Positions 23,428 through 31,405 of a stretch of DNA of 64,000 nucleotides are shown here, piece after piece. The notes beneath the pieces are model-generated. The model did no database searches, was not told the origin of the DNA, and saw only the letters and a program-made list of their open reading frames with translations. Both the position numbers and the translations under genes were made by a program. Numbering within the stretch: position 1 is the stretch's first letter; each line of letters starts with the position of its first letter. This DNA comes from a virus: positions 153,149 to 217,148 of the IMG/VR virus record IMGVR_UViG_3300042562_001598; one strand, 5' to 3'.

Positions 23428-23649
23428 ATGACACTAAAAGATAAGTTACAAGTTGAGATAATGGATTTACCAATTATGGATGAGGTAATTGATGACATTG
23501 GAACTAATTTAGAATATGTTGCTGATAATTTTGCTAAAGAAGTTTTGAGAACTTATATAAGTAACAAAACTTTACAATATAAACAAAGTCAAGGAGATTA
23601 TAGTTTAGATGAATTACTACTAATTATTAAAAAAGAAAAAGGATTATGA
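23428..23649 (+). CDS. hypothetical helical protein (73 aa)
   Basis: MTLKDKLQVEIMDLPIMDEV then helices to a basic end. Overlaps the next gene by 4 nt. Confidence 0.7.
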   Translation: MTLKDKLQVEIMDLPIMDEVIDDIGTNLEYVADNFAKEVLRTYISNKTLQYKQSQGDYSLDELLLIIKKEKGL

Positions 23650-24248
23650 CAATATTCAACGATGAAGATAAAAAAATAGGAATTATTGAGAAAATTTCAC
23701 TTTGGTATAGATTTGATGGTAGACACATTCCAAGGAATATTATGGAAGGTATTAAAAATATCATCTATTGGTTTCCTATTATTTGGAAAGATAGAAATTG
23801 GGACCAATCATTCATTTATGAAGTGTTGAAACATAAACTAAAAGCTCAAGCTAACTATATTGATACTAAAGATAGACACACTAGAGCTAAACAAGATGCT
23901 CGTAGAATGAGATTATGTGTTAGTTTAATACAGATATGTCAAGACGATACTTACAATACGGAATATATGGATTACGCCGAAACCGACTTTTGGTTTGAGG
24001 ATGTTGAGGATAAACCTGGATATTCAACCATAAAGAGTGACATCATTTGGGAGAAATATGATGATTACTTCAAGAAATATCCGTTAATTTATAAGAGAGT
24101 GATGAATGGTGAAGGTGTGTTTAGTCTTGAGGGTAGAGACGACGATAAACAAGTTATTGCAATGAACATCGGACACATCAACCAAGACAGAGCACATAAG
24201 CTTTTGTTTAAAATACTGGAATCTAATATAAATTCTTGGTGGGATTAG
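23646..24248 (+). CDS. hypothetical phage protein (200 aa)
   Basis: Tryptophan-rich: NIIYWFPIIWKDRNWDQSF then a charged helix with RHTRAKQDARRMRLC. Resembles a group of large-phage proteins of unknown function, recalled only from general pattern. No catalytic motif is evident. Confidence 0.75.
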   Translation: MTIFNDEDKKIGIIEKISLWYRFDGRHIPRNIMEGIKNIIYWFPIIWKDRNWDQSFIYEVLKHKLKAQANYIDTKDRHTRAKQDARRMRLCVSLIQICQDDTYNTEYMDYAETDFWFEDVEDKPGYSTIKSDIIWEKYDDYFKKYPLIYKRVMNGEGVFSLEGRDDDKQVIAMNIGHINQDRAHKLLFKILESNINSWWD

Positions 24249-24250
24249 AC

Positions 24251-24260
24251 TATTTATAAT
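24251..24260 (+). promoter_or_regulatory. late-type promoter motif
   Basis: TATTTATAAT, 11 bp before the ATG at 24272. Confidence 0.5.
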
Positions 24261-24271
24261 AAAAAATAGTT

Positions 24272-24625
24272 ATGATTACCAGATTAAAGAAAAATATTTA
24301 CTTAACAATATACGGGGTCTCACTCTTAACATTAATAATGATATGGAGTGGACCCCAATTATTTACACCGGTTGAAACTTATAAAACAACAATTAAAGAA
24401 GAACCGGAATTACCTATCGTATATGTTGATTCAGCATCATCTGGACCGGTAGAACAACTCCCAAGAAGTGTTAAACCTGAACCAGTCGTTGAACCAAAGG
24501 TTACACAGATAGAACCACCCCTATCAATCTTTTCATTTATAAAAGAAATAACATCTTCAATAATCGCAATAGGTAATATAATCCTATTATTTTATCAAAT
24601 TAGAGATAAAAAAAAGACCACATAA
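24272..24625 (+). CDS. membrane protein with proline-rich spacer
   Basis: 117 residues: one membrane helix near residues 9-27, a proline/valine-rich exposed spacer (GPVEQLPRSVKPEPVVEPK), and a second helix near 88-108 followed by RDKKKTT. It looks like a two-anchor protein with a periplasmic loop. Confidence 0.7.
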   Translation: MITRLKKNIYLTIYGVSLLTLIMIWSGPQLFTPVETYKTTIKEEPELPIVYVDSASSGPVEQLPRSVKPEPVVEPKVTQIEPPLSIFSFIKEITSSIIAIGNIILLFYQIRDKKKTT

Positions 24626-24652
24626 TAGTTTGATAAAGTCGTATTAATAGTC

Positions 24653-24660
24653 TATCTTTG
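24653..24660 (+). promoter_or_regulatory. host-type promoter
   Basis: TATCTTTG with TTG 20 bp upstream (24630-24632), before the phosphoesterase start at 24678. Confidence 0.75.
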
Positions 24661-24677
24661 TTAAAAATATAGAAACA

Positions 24678-25367
24678 ATGATTATCACTCTAATCTCAGA
24701 TACACACGGAAAACATAATGAAATCACTCAGGATTTACCTGGTGGTGATTTGTTATTGCACTCAGGAGATATCTCATCAATGGGATACCAACACGAAGTT
24801 CAACAATTCTGTAAATGGTTTAACAATGTTGAAAACTACGACCATAAAATCTTCATTGCTGGAAACCACGATTGGGGTTTTCAGAATAATGTTGAAAAGA
24901 TTATGGAAATTGTTAACTCATACAAAACCGTAGATTACATCCAAGACGAAACCATCAGTGTTGGTGATGATGAAAAAATGGTTAATATTTATGGGTCACC
25001 TTGGCAACCAGAATTCTATAATTGGGCGTTTAACTTACCTAAAAATGGTGTAGAACTAGCGGCAAAATGGGATGCTATTCCAGATAATACCGATATCTTA
25101 ATCACTCACGGACCAGCATTTGGTGTTTTAGATACCGTTGCCGGAAAAATGTGGGATAACTTGGGTTGTCAGTTATTGACCAATAAAATTAAGTCAATTA
25201 AACCCAAAATCCATGTTTGTGGTCATATCCATTCAGGTTATGGTTATTACTTTGATGGTGATACTCACTTCATCAATGCGTCTGTATTAAACGAAGCGTA
25301 TCAATACACAAATAAACCAATCACTATTGATTGGAATCAGGAAACCAATGAGGTAACCTTTTTATAA
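24678..25367 (+). CDS. calcineurin-like metallophosphoesterase
   Basis: 229 residues with the full two-metal motif set: LISDTHGKH (residues 6-14), LLHSGDISS, AGNHDWGF, LITHGPAFG and VCGHIHSGYGYY. The closest pattern is the MPPED family of phosphodiesterases. The natural substrate is unknown; cyclic nucleotides or RNA 2',3'-cyclic phosphates are possible given the RNA-repair genes elsewhere in the window. Confidence 0.9.
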   Translation: MIITLISDTHGKHNEITQDLPGGDLLLHSGDISSMGYQHEVQQFCKWFNNVENYDHKIFIAGNHDWGFQNNVEKIMEIVNSYKTVDYIQDETISVGDDEKMVNIYGSPWQPEFYNWAFNLPKNGVELAAKWDAIPDNTDILITHGPAFGVLDTVAGKMWDNLGCQLLTNKIKSIKPKIHVCGHIHSGYGYYFDGDTHFINASVLNEAYQYTNKPITIDWNQETNEVTFL

Positions 25368-25368
25368 A

Positions 25369-25401
25369 AGAAAACCCCTTCTTTACAGAGGGGGTTTTTT
25401 G
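25369..25401 (+). terminator. intrinsic terminator
   Basis: AAAACCCC-TTCTTTACAGA-GGGGGTTTTTT. Confidence 0.75.
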
Positions 25402-25584
25402 TTACATTAACCTTTGCAATTCCGCCATAACTCTTTGTTGTTGTTCTTGGAGTTGTTTGATTCTGGTTAATTGTTGTGTGTTTAAATCAATACTTTCACC
25501 TTTTATTGAGGCAATTTCATTGTCCAGTGTATCAAAATTATATGTTAACTGGTTGTACTTTTGGGCTTTTTGGTTATCGTTCAT
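25402..25584 (-). CDS. coiled-coil small protein (60 aa)
   Basis: MNDNQKAQKYNQLTYNFDTL, then glutamine-rich heptads to the end (RIKQLQEQQQRVMAELQRLM). Probably forms an oligomeric coiled coil. It may share transcription with the endolysin gene upstream. Confidence 0.65.
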   Translation of the reverse strand: MNDNQKAQKYNQLTYNFDTLDNEIASIKGESIDLNTQQLTRIKQLQEQQQRVMAELQRLM

Positions 25585-25621
25585 ATGATTAACATAACCA
25601 TAATTTTGTTATTGTGAATGA

Positions 25622-26413
25622 TTAAGATAATAACTTATAAAACTTATTAAATTCCTCTATGCGGTGCTCAATCCCAATTAACCCCCCATTTACACATTTA
25701 GAAACACTTTCAATTGCTGCTTTAGTTGCGCCAGCATCACATTTCTTAACACAATTTGTCTTGAAGAACCAAGCTGCGGAAACTAATGAGTATTTTGTAG
25801 CTACTAAATCCGGGTTTGCTAACAAATCAACACCTATTGCTTTACCGAAGGCTTTATAGTTGTCCTTACCTGTCAATTGGCAAGCACCCCTCCCCCGAAA
25901 CTTATAACCATCCTTTGTAGCTTCATTACCATTACCCATTCTACTACCATAAACTTTTGACGCAATTTTTTCAGGGTTACGAGAATAACTTTCAGATAAG
26001 TTACCAGGGAAATATTTTGGAAAAATAACCTTTAGTCTATCACCTGAATAGTTTAAGTTTTCTTGTAGGATTGAGAAGTTAGCACTTTCGTGACTACATT
26101 GAGCTAAAAAGTGTGCTAATCTTAAAGGTGTGTCAATATCAAATTTTTCAATAACCTCAGGAATTTGAGATAAAATTGTATCTGGTATTACCCCCTTTAA
26201 TTTAGAAGTGTTTAATGTATTTGGAACAGTTGTTCCTAATCCTAGTTTTGACCAAGTTGTATCACCAACAATACCATCGGCAGTTAATTCATTTTTTTCT
26301 TGCCAAGTTTTAACCGCCTTTTCGGTTGCTGGTCCGAAATCACCATCGGGAGTTAATCCCAATTTTGTCTGTAATTGTTTTACTTCATCACCTGAAGAAC
26401 CTAATTTTAACAT
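25622..26413 (-). CDS. endolysin: peptidoglycan-binding domain plus GH19-type hydrolase
   Basis: 263 residues. Residues 1-57 form a peptidoglycan-binding type 1 domain (GSSGDEVKQLQTKLGL, DGDFGPATEKAVKTWQ). Residues about 75-262 form a chitinase/lysozyme family 19 domain with catalytic Glu109 in CSHESANF, GYKFRGRGACQLTGKDNY, and CVNGGLIGIEHR. It cuts peptidoglycan glycan chains. No signal peptide, so release would need a holin; a candidate lies at 30990-31274. The late-type motif upstream fits late expression. Confidence 0.92.
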   Translation of the reverse strand: MLKLGSSGDEVKQLQTKLGLTPDGDFGPATEKAVKTWQEKNELTADGIVGDTTWSKLGLGTTVPNTLNTSKLKGVIPDTILSQIPEVIEKFDIDTPLRLAHFLAQCSHESANFSILQENLNYSGDRLKVIFPKYFPGNLSESYSRNPEKIASKVYGSRMGNGNEATKDGYKFRGRGACQLTGKDNYKAFGKAIGVDLLANPDLVATKYSLVSAAWFFKTNCVKKCDAGATKAAIESVSKCVNGGLIGIEHRIEEFNKFYKLLS

Positions 26414-26428
26414 AATATTTAGTTTAAC

Positions 26429-26437
26429 TATAAATAT
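26429..26437 (-). promoter_or_regulatory. late-type promoter motif
   Basis: Minus-strand ATATTTATA, 15 bp before the endolysin start. Confidence 0.5.
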
Positions 26438-26441
26438 TATG

Positions 26442-26636
26442 TTATACTATTTTTTTGGTTAGTTTTCTACTTGTTACAGGTTTGGGTGTAGAGCGTGGGT
26501 TCTTTGATTTTATTTCAACCTCGTAAGGACCGGTCTTATTTTTGGATAAGTCGTATCTCCAAATGATTGTTTCATCAACATCATCGTAGATTTTTTCCCA
26601 TTTGGTATCACCAATGTTTTTATTATCTTTTTTCAT
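26442..26636 (-). CDS. small basic hypothetical protein (64 aa)
   Basis: MKKDNKNIGDTKWEKIYDDV, then a beta hairpin (IIWRYDLSKNKTGPYEV) and a basic tail (SRKLTKKIV). No family recognised. Confidence 0.65.
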   Translation of the reverse strand: MKKDNKNIGDTKWEKIYDDVDETIIWRYDLSKNKTGPYEVEIKSKNPRSTPKPVTSRKLTKKIV

Positions 26637-26683
26637 AATGTAAAAATATTAAAATCTTTTTGGATAATCAAATGTTTTTTTTG

Positions 26684-26691
26684 TATATTTG
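26684..26691 (+). promoter_or_regulatory. host-type promoter
   Basis: TATATTTG, 27 bp before the ATG at 26719. Confidence 0.65.
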
Positions 26692-26718
26692 TTGAGTAGA
26701 ATTAAAGCAATAGAAATT

Positions 26719-27513
26719 ATGAAAAATATACATATATTACCAACAACGCAAAAAAGTAGGTTAGCAACTAAAGATTCCAATGGTAAATTAGAAATAAGTG
26801 ATAAAAATACTTTTTTTGTTAATGGGTGGGGATTTACTCCTCAAAACATTTATATTACTTCCGCACAAGAAATTAAAGTGGGGGATTGGTATTACTTACC
26901 AAGAACAAATTCGGTTCATAAATGTATTGAAGACCCAACAGAATTAAATTTAGAAATAAGATTAGGTGTTGCGAAAATCATCATAACAACAGACCAAAGT
27001 TTAATTGTTGATGGTATACAAGTTATTGACGATACTTTTTTAGAATGGTTTGTTCAGAATCCAAGTTGTGAGGAAGTTGAAGTATTGAGATGTCCAATAG
27101 AAGGGTTATGCACAATTATTCCAAAAGAAGAATTACATTCTATGGACGATGAAGTTGAATGTAATAATTGTGGTTATTTAATGTCTTTAACAGAAGACGA
27201 AAGTGTTTATGCTTGTTACAATTCTGAATGTACAAGTTGTTATGAGGAATATGAAGAAGAACCTAAACAAGAAACACTTGAAGAAGCTGCTGAAAGACAC
27301 GTAAATATAAATGTTGCTAAATACGCATCTAAATTAATGTATAAAGAACATTTTATTGCAGGTGCTAAATGGCAAATAGATAAACAAGAAAGAAGTTATA
27401 GTGAGGAAGAAGTATTTAATTTACTTATGGAATTTTCTTCACGAGATATAAATTCATCTTCAAGAACACCTCATAGTGTTGCTAATTGGTTTGAACAATT
27501 TAAAAAGAAATAA
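26719..27513 (+). CDS. conserved phage protein with zinc-ribbon-like segment (264 aa)
   Basis: The N-terminal domain (FFVNGWGFTPQNIYITS, then VGDWYYLP) is a pattern I recognise from many Bacteroidetes phage proteins of unknown function. A four-cysteine ribbon follows (VECNNCGY...CYNSECTSC). The C-terminus has FIAGAKW and EEEVFNLLMEFSSRD...VANWFEQFKK, also a recurrent phage tail sequence. The start at 26719 fits the promoter at 26684. The role is unknown. Confidence 0.8.
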   Translation: MKNIHILPTTQKSRLATKDSNGKLEISDKNTFFVNGWGFTPQNIYITSAQEIKVGDWYYLPRTNSVHKCIEDPTELNLEIRLGVAKIIITTDQSLIVDGIQVIDDTFLEWFVQNPSCEEVEVLRCPIEGLCTIIPKEELHSMDDEVECNNCGYLMSLTEDESVYACYNSECTSCYEEYEEEPKQETLEEAAERHVNINVAKYASKLMYKEHFIAGAKWQIDKQERSYSEEEVFNLLMEFSSRDINSSSRTPHSVANWFEQFKKK

Positions 27514-27514
27514 G

Positions 27515-27712
27515 ATGAAATTTAAATTAAGTCTAAAACCCCCATTTTTATTATACAATGATACTTTATGTGAATGTGGTGAACATAAAAAATGTGTTAG
27601 AAAAATAAATGCTTCAAATAACGGAAGACTATGGGTTGAAAATAAAGACCATTTTAGATGTGGGAAGGTTAGAAATCAAATTGAAAAACTAAATGAATTA
27701 TTTAATAAATAA
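27515..27712 (+). CDS. cysteine-containing hypothetical protein (65 aa)
   Basis: MKFKLSLKPPFLLYNDTLCE then CGEHKKCVRKI and HFRCGKVRNQI; four cysteines could bind zinc. One nt after the previous gene. Confidence 0.7.
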   Translation: MKFKLSLKPPFLLYNDTLCECGEHKKCVRKINASNNGRLWVENKDHFRCGKVRNQIEKLNELFNK

Positions 27713-27718
27713 TAACTT

Positions 27719-27976
27719 ATGATAACACATACAAAAGGTGGTTTAATTATTGAGGAAATTAAAATAGGTGATATTCATTATGAATATGATTATGGGATGG
27801 GAATGAAGTGTGAAGTAATAACTTTACCAAAACTTAACGAATCTAGCCAATACGAGTGGAATAGTAGAAATGTAAATACAGGTAATATTATCAATTATCT
27901 AGTAGACCCAAAATACCCCCACTATTCACCTAACTTATATAATCACGAGGCTTATAAAGTTAATACTTACATATAA
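27719..27976 (+). CDS. conserved small phage protein (85 aa)
   Basis: GGLIIEEIKIGDIHYEYDYG then MGMKCEVITLP and a C-terminal HYSPNLYNHEAY. A recurrent small protein of Bacteroidetes phages as far as I recall. Function unknown. Confidence 0.7.
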   Translation: MITHTKGGLIIEEIKIGDIHYEYDYGMGMKCEVITLPKLNESSQYEWNSRNVNTGNIINYLVDPKYPHYSPNLYNHEAYKVNTYI

Positions 27977-27985
27977 TAAAAAAAA

Positions 27986-28570
27986 ATGAAAACAAATAAA
28001 ATCTTATTCTTGGACAACGACGGAGTTCTATGCTTAAGTAATAATTGGGGTGGTAGAACTAAAAAATGGAATGAGTATAGAAAACTCAATCCTGACCAAG
28101 ATATGCTTGAGTTAGCACCAGTTGAGGTAAGATTTGATGATTTTGATAAAAAAGCGGTTAAGGTATTAAACCAGGTATTGGAAGAAACCGGAGCTGAAAT
28201 CGTTGTTTCCTCTGATTGGAGATTACACGCAAATTTAGAAGAACTCGGAGAATATTACCTATCCAAAGGTATCTTAAGAGCCCCAATCGGTGTAACCAAA
28301 AGATACTTTAATTGCGATAATCCGGATGAACTTGAATGGAATAGAAGAACAGCTTACGAACTACAGAGATGTATTGAAGTTAAACAATACCTAACCGACC
28401 ATCCGGAAGTTACTCATTGGGTTTGTGTTGATGATTTGCAATTGGGTGAGAAAGATACCTATGGTCATATCCAAAAGTGGGGTTTATCCAATTTTGTTCA
28501 TACACCCAGGATGGATGAGGGAATCAAACAATCAGGTGTTAAAGAGAAATTAATCAAATACTTAAAATAA
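27986..28570 (+). CDS. HAD-superfamily phosphatase (RNA-repair-type)
   Basis: 194 residues: catalytic FLDNDGVLCL (Asp10 and Asp12), a motif II-like VVSSDWRLH, and CVDDLQLGEKD as the acidic motif. This pattern fits the HAD domains associated with RNA repair systems (HAD-SAK type), which remove phosphates from damaged RNA ends. That match is from memory. The RNA ligase and cyclic-phosphate receiver genes at 49-51 kb would be natural partners. Confidence 0.8.
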   Translation: MKTNKILFLDNDGVLCLSNNWGGRTKKWNEYRKLNPDQDMLELAPVEVRFDDFDKKAVKVLNQVLEETGAEIVVSSDWRLHANLEELGEYYLSKGILRAPIGVTKRYFNCDNPDELEWNRRTAYELQRCIEVKQYLTDHPEVTHWVCVDDLQLGEKDTYGHIQKWGLSNFVHTPRMDEGIKQSGVKEKLIKYLK

Positions 28571-28571
28571 T

Positions 28572-29033
28572 ATGGAAAGAATCAATCATAGAACATTCAA
28601 GGATGAAAGAGGGTCATACACACCCATTTCAACGACGGTTTTAGACCAAAAGTGGGAACAATGTTCTGTTAGTATCAATGATGAAAAATTTACCTTTAGA
28701 GGCCTCCATTATCAAACAAATCCCCCACAAACAAAATACATTAAAGTGGTTCAGGGGTCCATTGTTGATTTTATGGTTGATTTGGAAACTGGTGAAACGG
28801 ATTATATTGCACTTTACGATTCCGATGCGGTGTTAATACCAAATAATAAGGCTCACGGATTTTTGACATTAGAACCCAACACAATTGTGGTTTATATGGT
28901 TGAGGGTGAATATAACCCGGAATCAGAACATAGTATTGTATGGGATACGAATAAGGAGGTCAAACGAGTTGTTAATAATTTTAAACAACAAAACCCCTTA
29001 ATCATTTCAGAAAAAGATGCGTTAGGTAAATAA
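28572..29033 (+). CDS. dTDP-4-dehydrorhamnose 3,5-epimerase-like protein (RmlC cupin)
   Basis: 153 residues with DERGSYTPIS, FRGLHYQ (catalytic His46), KYIKVVQGSIVDFMVD, PNNKAHGFLTL (His95) and EHSIVWD. Cellular RmlC makes activated deoxysugars. It begins 1 nt after the HAD gene. No other sugar-nucleotide gene is visible, so it may act on a host pathway product or modify phage glycans. Confidence 0.88.
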   Translation: MERINHRTFKDERGSYTPISTTVLDQKWEQCSVSINDEKFTFRGLHYQTNPPQTKYIKVVQGSIVDFMVDLETGETDYIALYDSDAVLIPNNKAHGFLTLEPNTIVVYMVEGEYNPESEHSIVWDTNKEVKRVVNNFKQQNPLIISEKDALGK

Positions 29034-29047
29034 ATTTATTATCTTCA

Positions 29048-29056
29048 ATATTTATT
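29048..29056 (+). promoter_or_regulatory. late-type promoter motif
   Basis: ATATTTATT then AATAAAA, 13 bp before the ATG at 29070. Confidence 0.5.
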
Positions 29057-29069
29057 AATAAAATCACAA

Positions 29070-29423
29070 ATGAAAATAATTATCACCGAAGAACAATACA
29101 AACATTTTAATATTGTTAAAAAATCAGATTTAGAGGATTCCGGAACTTGGTCTGCGGATGTATTAACACATAAAAGTGAAGGTAAAAATATATATACTTA
29201 TAGTGATGGTGTTTTTACAAAAAGAGAAAAAAAACCATTGGAAAGAGGTGTCACTCGTCACGGGGGTAGTAGAACCGAAGTTTTTTATCTATCTGATGAA
29301 CAAGCGGAACAGGCAAATGATTTAATTAGACAGTCTCGTGAGTTAGAACAACAGGCGAAAGAATTACGTCAACAAGCCAAAGAAGTTATACAACAAGAAT
29401 TTCATTTACCACAAAAACGATAA
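29070..29423 (+). CDS. leader-bearing protein with coiled-coil end (117 aa)
   Basis: Leader MKIIITEEQYKHFNIVKK, a short beta-rich middle, then a C-terminal coiled coil (EQANDLIRQSRELEQQAKEL). Monocistronic between late-type motif and terminator. Confidence 0.75.
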   Translation: MKIIITEEQYKHFNIVKKSDLEDSGTWSADVLTHKSEGKNIYTYSDGVFTKREKKPLERGVTRHGGSRTEVFYLSDEQAEQANDLIRQSRELEQQAKELRQQAKEVIQQEFHLPQKR

Positions 29424-29425
29424 AT

Positions 29426-29456
29426 AAAAACCCCTCCGGTAAAGAGGGGATTTTTA
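29426..29456 (+). terminator. intrinsic terminator
   Basis: AAAACCCCTCC-GGTAAA-GAGGGGATTTTT; the same hairpin recurs at 30960. Confidence 0.8.
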
Positions 29457-29499
29457 TTGACATATAGTGATTTTTAACCTATTTTTATATAAAAAAAAT

Positions 29500-30369
29500 A
29501 TGTGGAATAAAGACGATTATAATAAGTTTCATTTAATTGACATTATTGATGGTATGAAAAAAATACCTGATAATAGTGTTGATATAGTTCTTAGTGACCC
29601 CCCATATAATATTGGTAAAGATTTTGGTATCTGTAAAGATAATATGGAATTAACTTCTTATTTGGAATGGTGTGATTTATGGATTGACGAATGTAAACGA
29701 ATTATAAAACCAACAGGTGTTATTTACATTTACGGGTTCAGTGAAATTTTAGCACATATTTCAGTAAGGATTGATTTACCCAAAAGATGGTTAATATGGC
29801 ACTACACCAATAAAACAACACCATCTTATAAGGGGTGGCAGAGAAGTCACGAGAGTATTTTATATATTTGGAAAGATAAACCAGTGTTTAACAGAGATGC
29901 TGTTAGAGTTCCGTATACCGAAACATTCCTAAAAAATTCATCAGGTAAAAAAAGAACCAATACCGGAACTGCAAGATTTGGTAATTCATCAGATACGGTA
30001 TACACCGCTCATGAAAATGGTGCGTTACCTAGAGATGTATTTACAGAAATTTCAACATTAGCCGGAGGTGCTGGTAGAGAAAGATATTTCTTATACAAAG
30101 GAGTTGTTTACCCTTCAAAAGAGATTAAGAAATTTCCCGTTGATGAATGTATTAAACACCCAACGCAAAAACCTTCTAAATTAACTGAAAAGTTAATAAA
30201 AGCATCATTACCGGAGAAAGATGGTGTTGTAGTTATACCTTTTGGAGGTTCAGGAACTGAAGGTGTTGTGTGTAAAAGAATGGGGGTTGATTTCATCGGA
30301 TTTGATATTAACGATGAATATATTAAGTTAGCGGAAGGGGCTTTAGAACAATATAAAACAATATATTAA
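29500..30369 (+). CDS. DNA methyltransferase (N4-cytosine/N6-adenine type)
   Basis: 289 residues with catalytic DPPYNIGKDFG (residues 33-43), a tryptophan-rich middle, the HPTQKPSKLTEKL target-recognition-proximal motif and the SAM-binding VVIPFGGSGTEGVV near the C-terminus. This motif order is the beta class. It methylates an exocyclic amino group in DNA. It is convergent with a PD-(D/E)XK nuclease gene, 16 bp apart, suggesting a restriction-modification pair or a protected nuclease. Confidence 0.9.
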   Translation: MWNKDDYNKFHLIDIIDGMKKIPDNSVDIVLSDPPYNIGKDFGICKDNMELTSYLEWCDLWIDECKRIIKPTGVIYIYGFSEILAHISVRIDLPKRWLIWHYTNKTTPSYKGWQRSHESILYIWKDKPVFNRDAVRVPYTETFLKNSSGKKRTNTGTARFGNSSDTVYTAHENGALPRDVFTEISTLAGGAGRERYFLYKGVVYPSKEIKKFPVDECIKHPTQKPSKLTEKLIKASLPEKDGVVVIPFGGSGTEGVVCKRMGVDFIGFDINDEYIKLAEGALEQYKTIY

Positions 30370-30373
30370 TTTT

Positions 30374-30407
30374 ATTTCATAGCGTTAAGAGTTTAACGCT
30401 ATGAAAT
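30374..30407. terminator. bidirectional hairpin between MTase and nuclease
   Basis: ATTTCATAGCGTTAA is complementary to TTAACGCTATGAAAT across a 4-nt loop. It overlaps the nuclease stop region. Confidence 0.75.
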
Positions 30408-30912
30408 TATTTAGTTCTTCAATTCCATTAATAGGTGTTAAGTAATCTTTAATTTTACTATAGTCACACCATAACCCTTGACCTCCAGCACCACCTTGTT
30501 GTGTTACTAAACCTATAGATTTTAATTCCATAAATTTCTCTTTCCCAATAACATAAACATCTATTGAATTAAAATTGACACCCACCATCAATAAATAATC
30601 ATAAAGATGGTCTTCCATAATATGTTGCCATTTCCAATCACCACTGGTAACCCAAAATCTTGCAGATTTAACCTCAAATTTAATCCCAGTTGATTCTTGT
30701 AGGATATCATGACCACTTTCAGTTGGTTTATCCAGGGATAAACATTCTTTAATAATCCTTTGAGCTTTTTCCCCAAATGATTTATTACCCAATCTTACAA
30801 TTTTAACAATATCAGGGTGCGCGTTATTCTCAATATAGTAATCTACTTGAGTTTTAACATTTTTAATAGTGTCAAAAGCATTCGTTTTGTTTACTTGATT
30901 TATATCAAACAT
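30385..30912 (-). CDS. PD-(D/E)XK endonuclease, probable restriction enzyme
   Basis: 175 residues. The core is GHDILQESTGIKFEVKSARF, with Asp69, Glu80 and Lys82 in D-x10-E-V-K spacing. This is followed by TSGDWKWQHI and YDYLLMVGVNFNSIDVYVI, as in type II restriction enzymes. The adjacent convergent methyltransferase would protect the cognate site. The recognition sequence cannot be read from sequence alone. Confidence 0.75.
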   Translation of the reverse strand: MFDINQVNKTNAFDTIKNVKTQVDYYIENNAHPDIVKIVRLGNKSFGEKAQRIIKECLSLDKPTESGHDILQESTGIKFEVKSARFWVTSGDWKWQHIMEDHLYDYLLMVGVNFNSIDVYVIGKEKFMELKSIGLVTQQGGAGGQGLWCDYSKIKDYLTPINGIEELNNFIALNS

Positions 30913-30929
30913 AGTTTATTTATTTTTTA

Positions 30930-30937
30930 TAAAGATA
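30930..30937 (-). promoter_or_regulatory. host-type promoter
   Basis: TATCTTTA on the minus strand, 18 bp before the nuclease start. Confidence 0.5.
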
Positions 30938-30959
30938 CAACTAAATTTAATATAAAACA

Positions 30960-30992
30960 AAAAACCCCTCCGGTAAAGAGGGGATTTTTTTA
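30960..30992 (-). terminator. intrinsic terminator
   Basis: Second copy of the CCCCTCC-GGTAAA-GAGGGG hairpin, here with T-runs usable by flanking genes. Confidence 0.7.
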
Positions 30993-31274
30993 TTCTTCAG
31001 ATGTTGTATCTTTCTTTTCTTTTTGTATTTGATTGACTATGTAACCGGATATTGCAAATTCAAGGGTTGCCCACATAAGAAAATCTGACATTGTTAATAC
31101 TTCGTGTTTTTGGTATAGGAAAAATAACATTCCGATTTGACCTATAAGAAATGCAACACCTGATTCCACTCTTTTCTTTGAGAAGTGAGATTTGTTTCCG
31201 TTATACATTTTACCTATCTCCCGGATGAACCATTTAATATTTTCCCATCCAAAGAAAAAATTATCCTTTTTCAT
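30990..31274 (-). CDS. holin-like two-helix membrane protein
   Basis: 94 residues from MKKDNFFFGWENIKWF: a basic segment (SKKRVESG), then two hydrophobic helices (about 47-63 and 68-86) and a short charged tail (QIQKEKKDTTSEE). Size, two helices and charged tail fit a class II-type holin. Annotation as holin is inference. The start at 31274 follows a minus-strand late-type motif. Confidence 0.65.
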   Translation of the reverse strand: MKKDNFFFGWENIKWFIREIGKMYNGNKSHFSKKRVESGVAFLIGQIGMLFFLYQKHEVLTMSDFLMWATLEFAISGYIVNQIQKEKKDTTSEE

Positions 31275-31291
31275 ATTTACTTTTTTATAAT

Positions 31292-31300
31292 TATAAATAT
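31292..31300 (-). promoter_or_regulatory. late-type promoter motif
   Basis: Minus-strand ATATTTATA, 17 bp before the start at 31274. Confidence 0.5.
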
Positions 31301-31311
31301 ATGGAAATGAA

Positions 31312-31341
31312 AAAAGGAGAGGTAGCGACACTTCTCCTTTT
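31312..31341. terminator. intrinsic terminator
   Basis: AAAAGGAGA-GGTAGCGACAC-TTCTCCTTTT hairpin. The 60 bases after it hold no gene. Confidence 0.65.
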
Positions 31342-31405
31342 AATTTGTTACCATCACTGATAACGGTCCTAAAATCCCCCAGAGTTGGAGGTGAATTATA
31401 AAATA

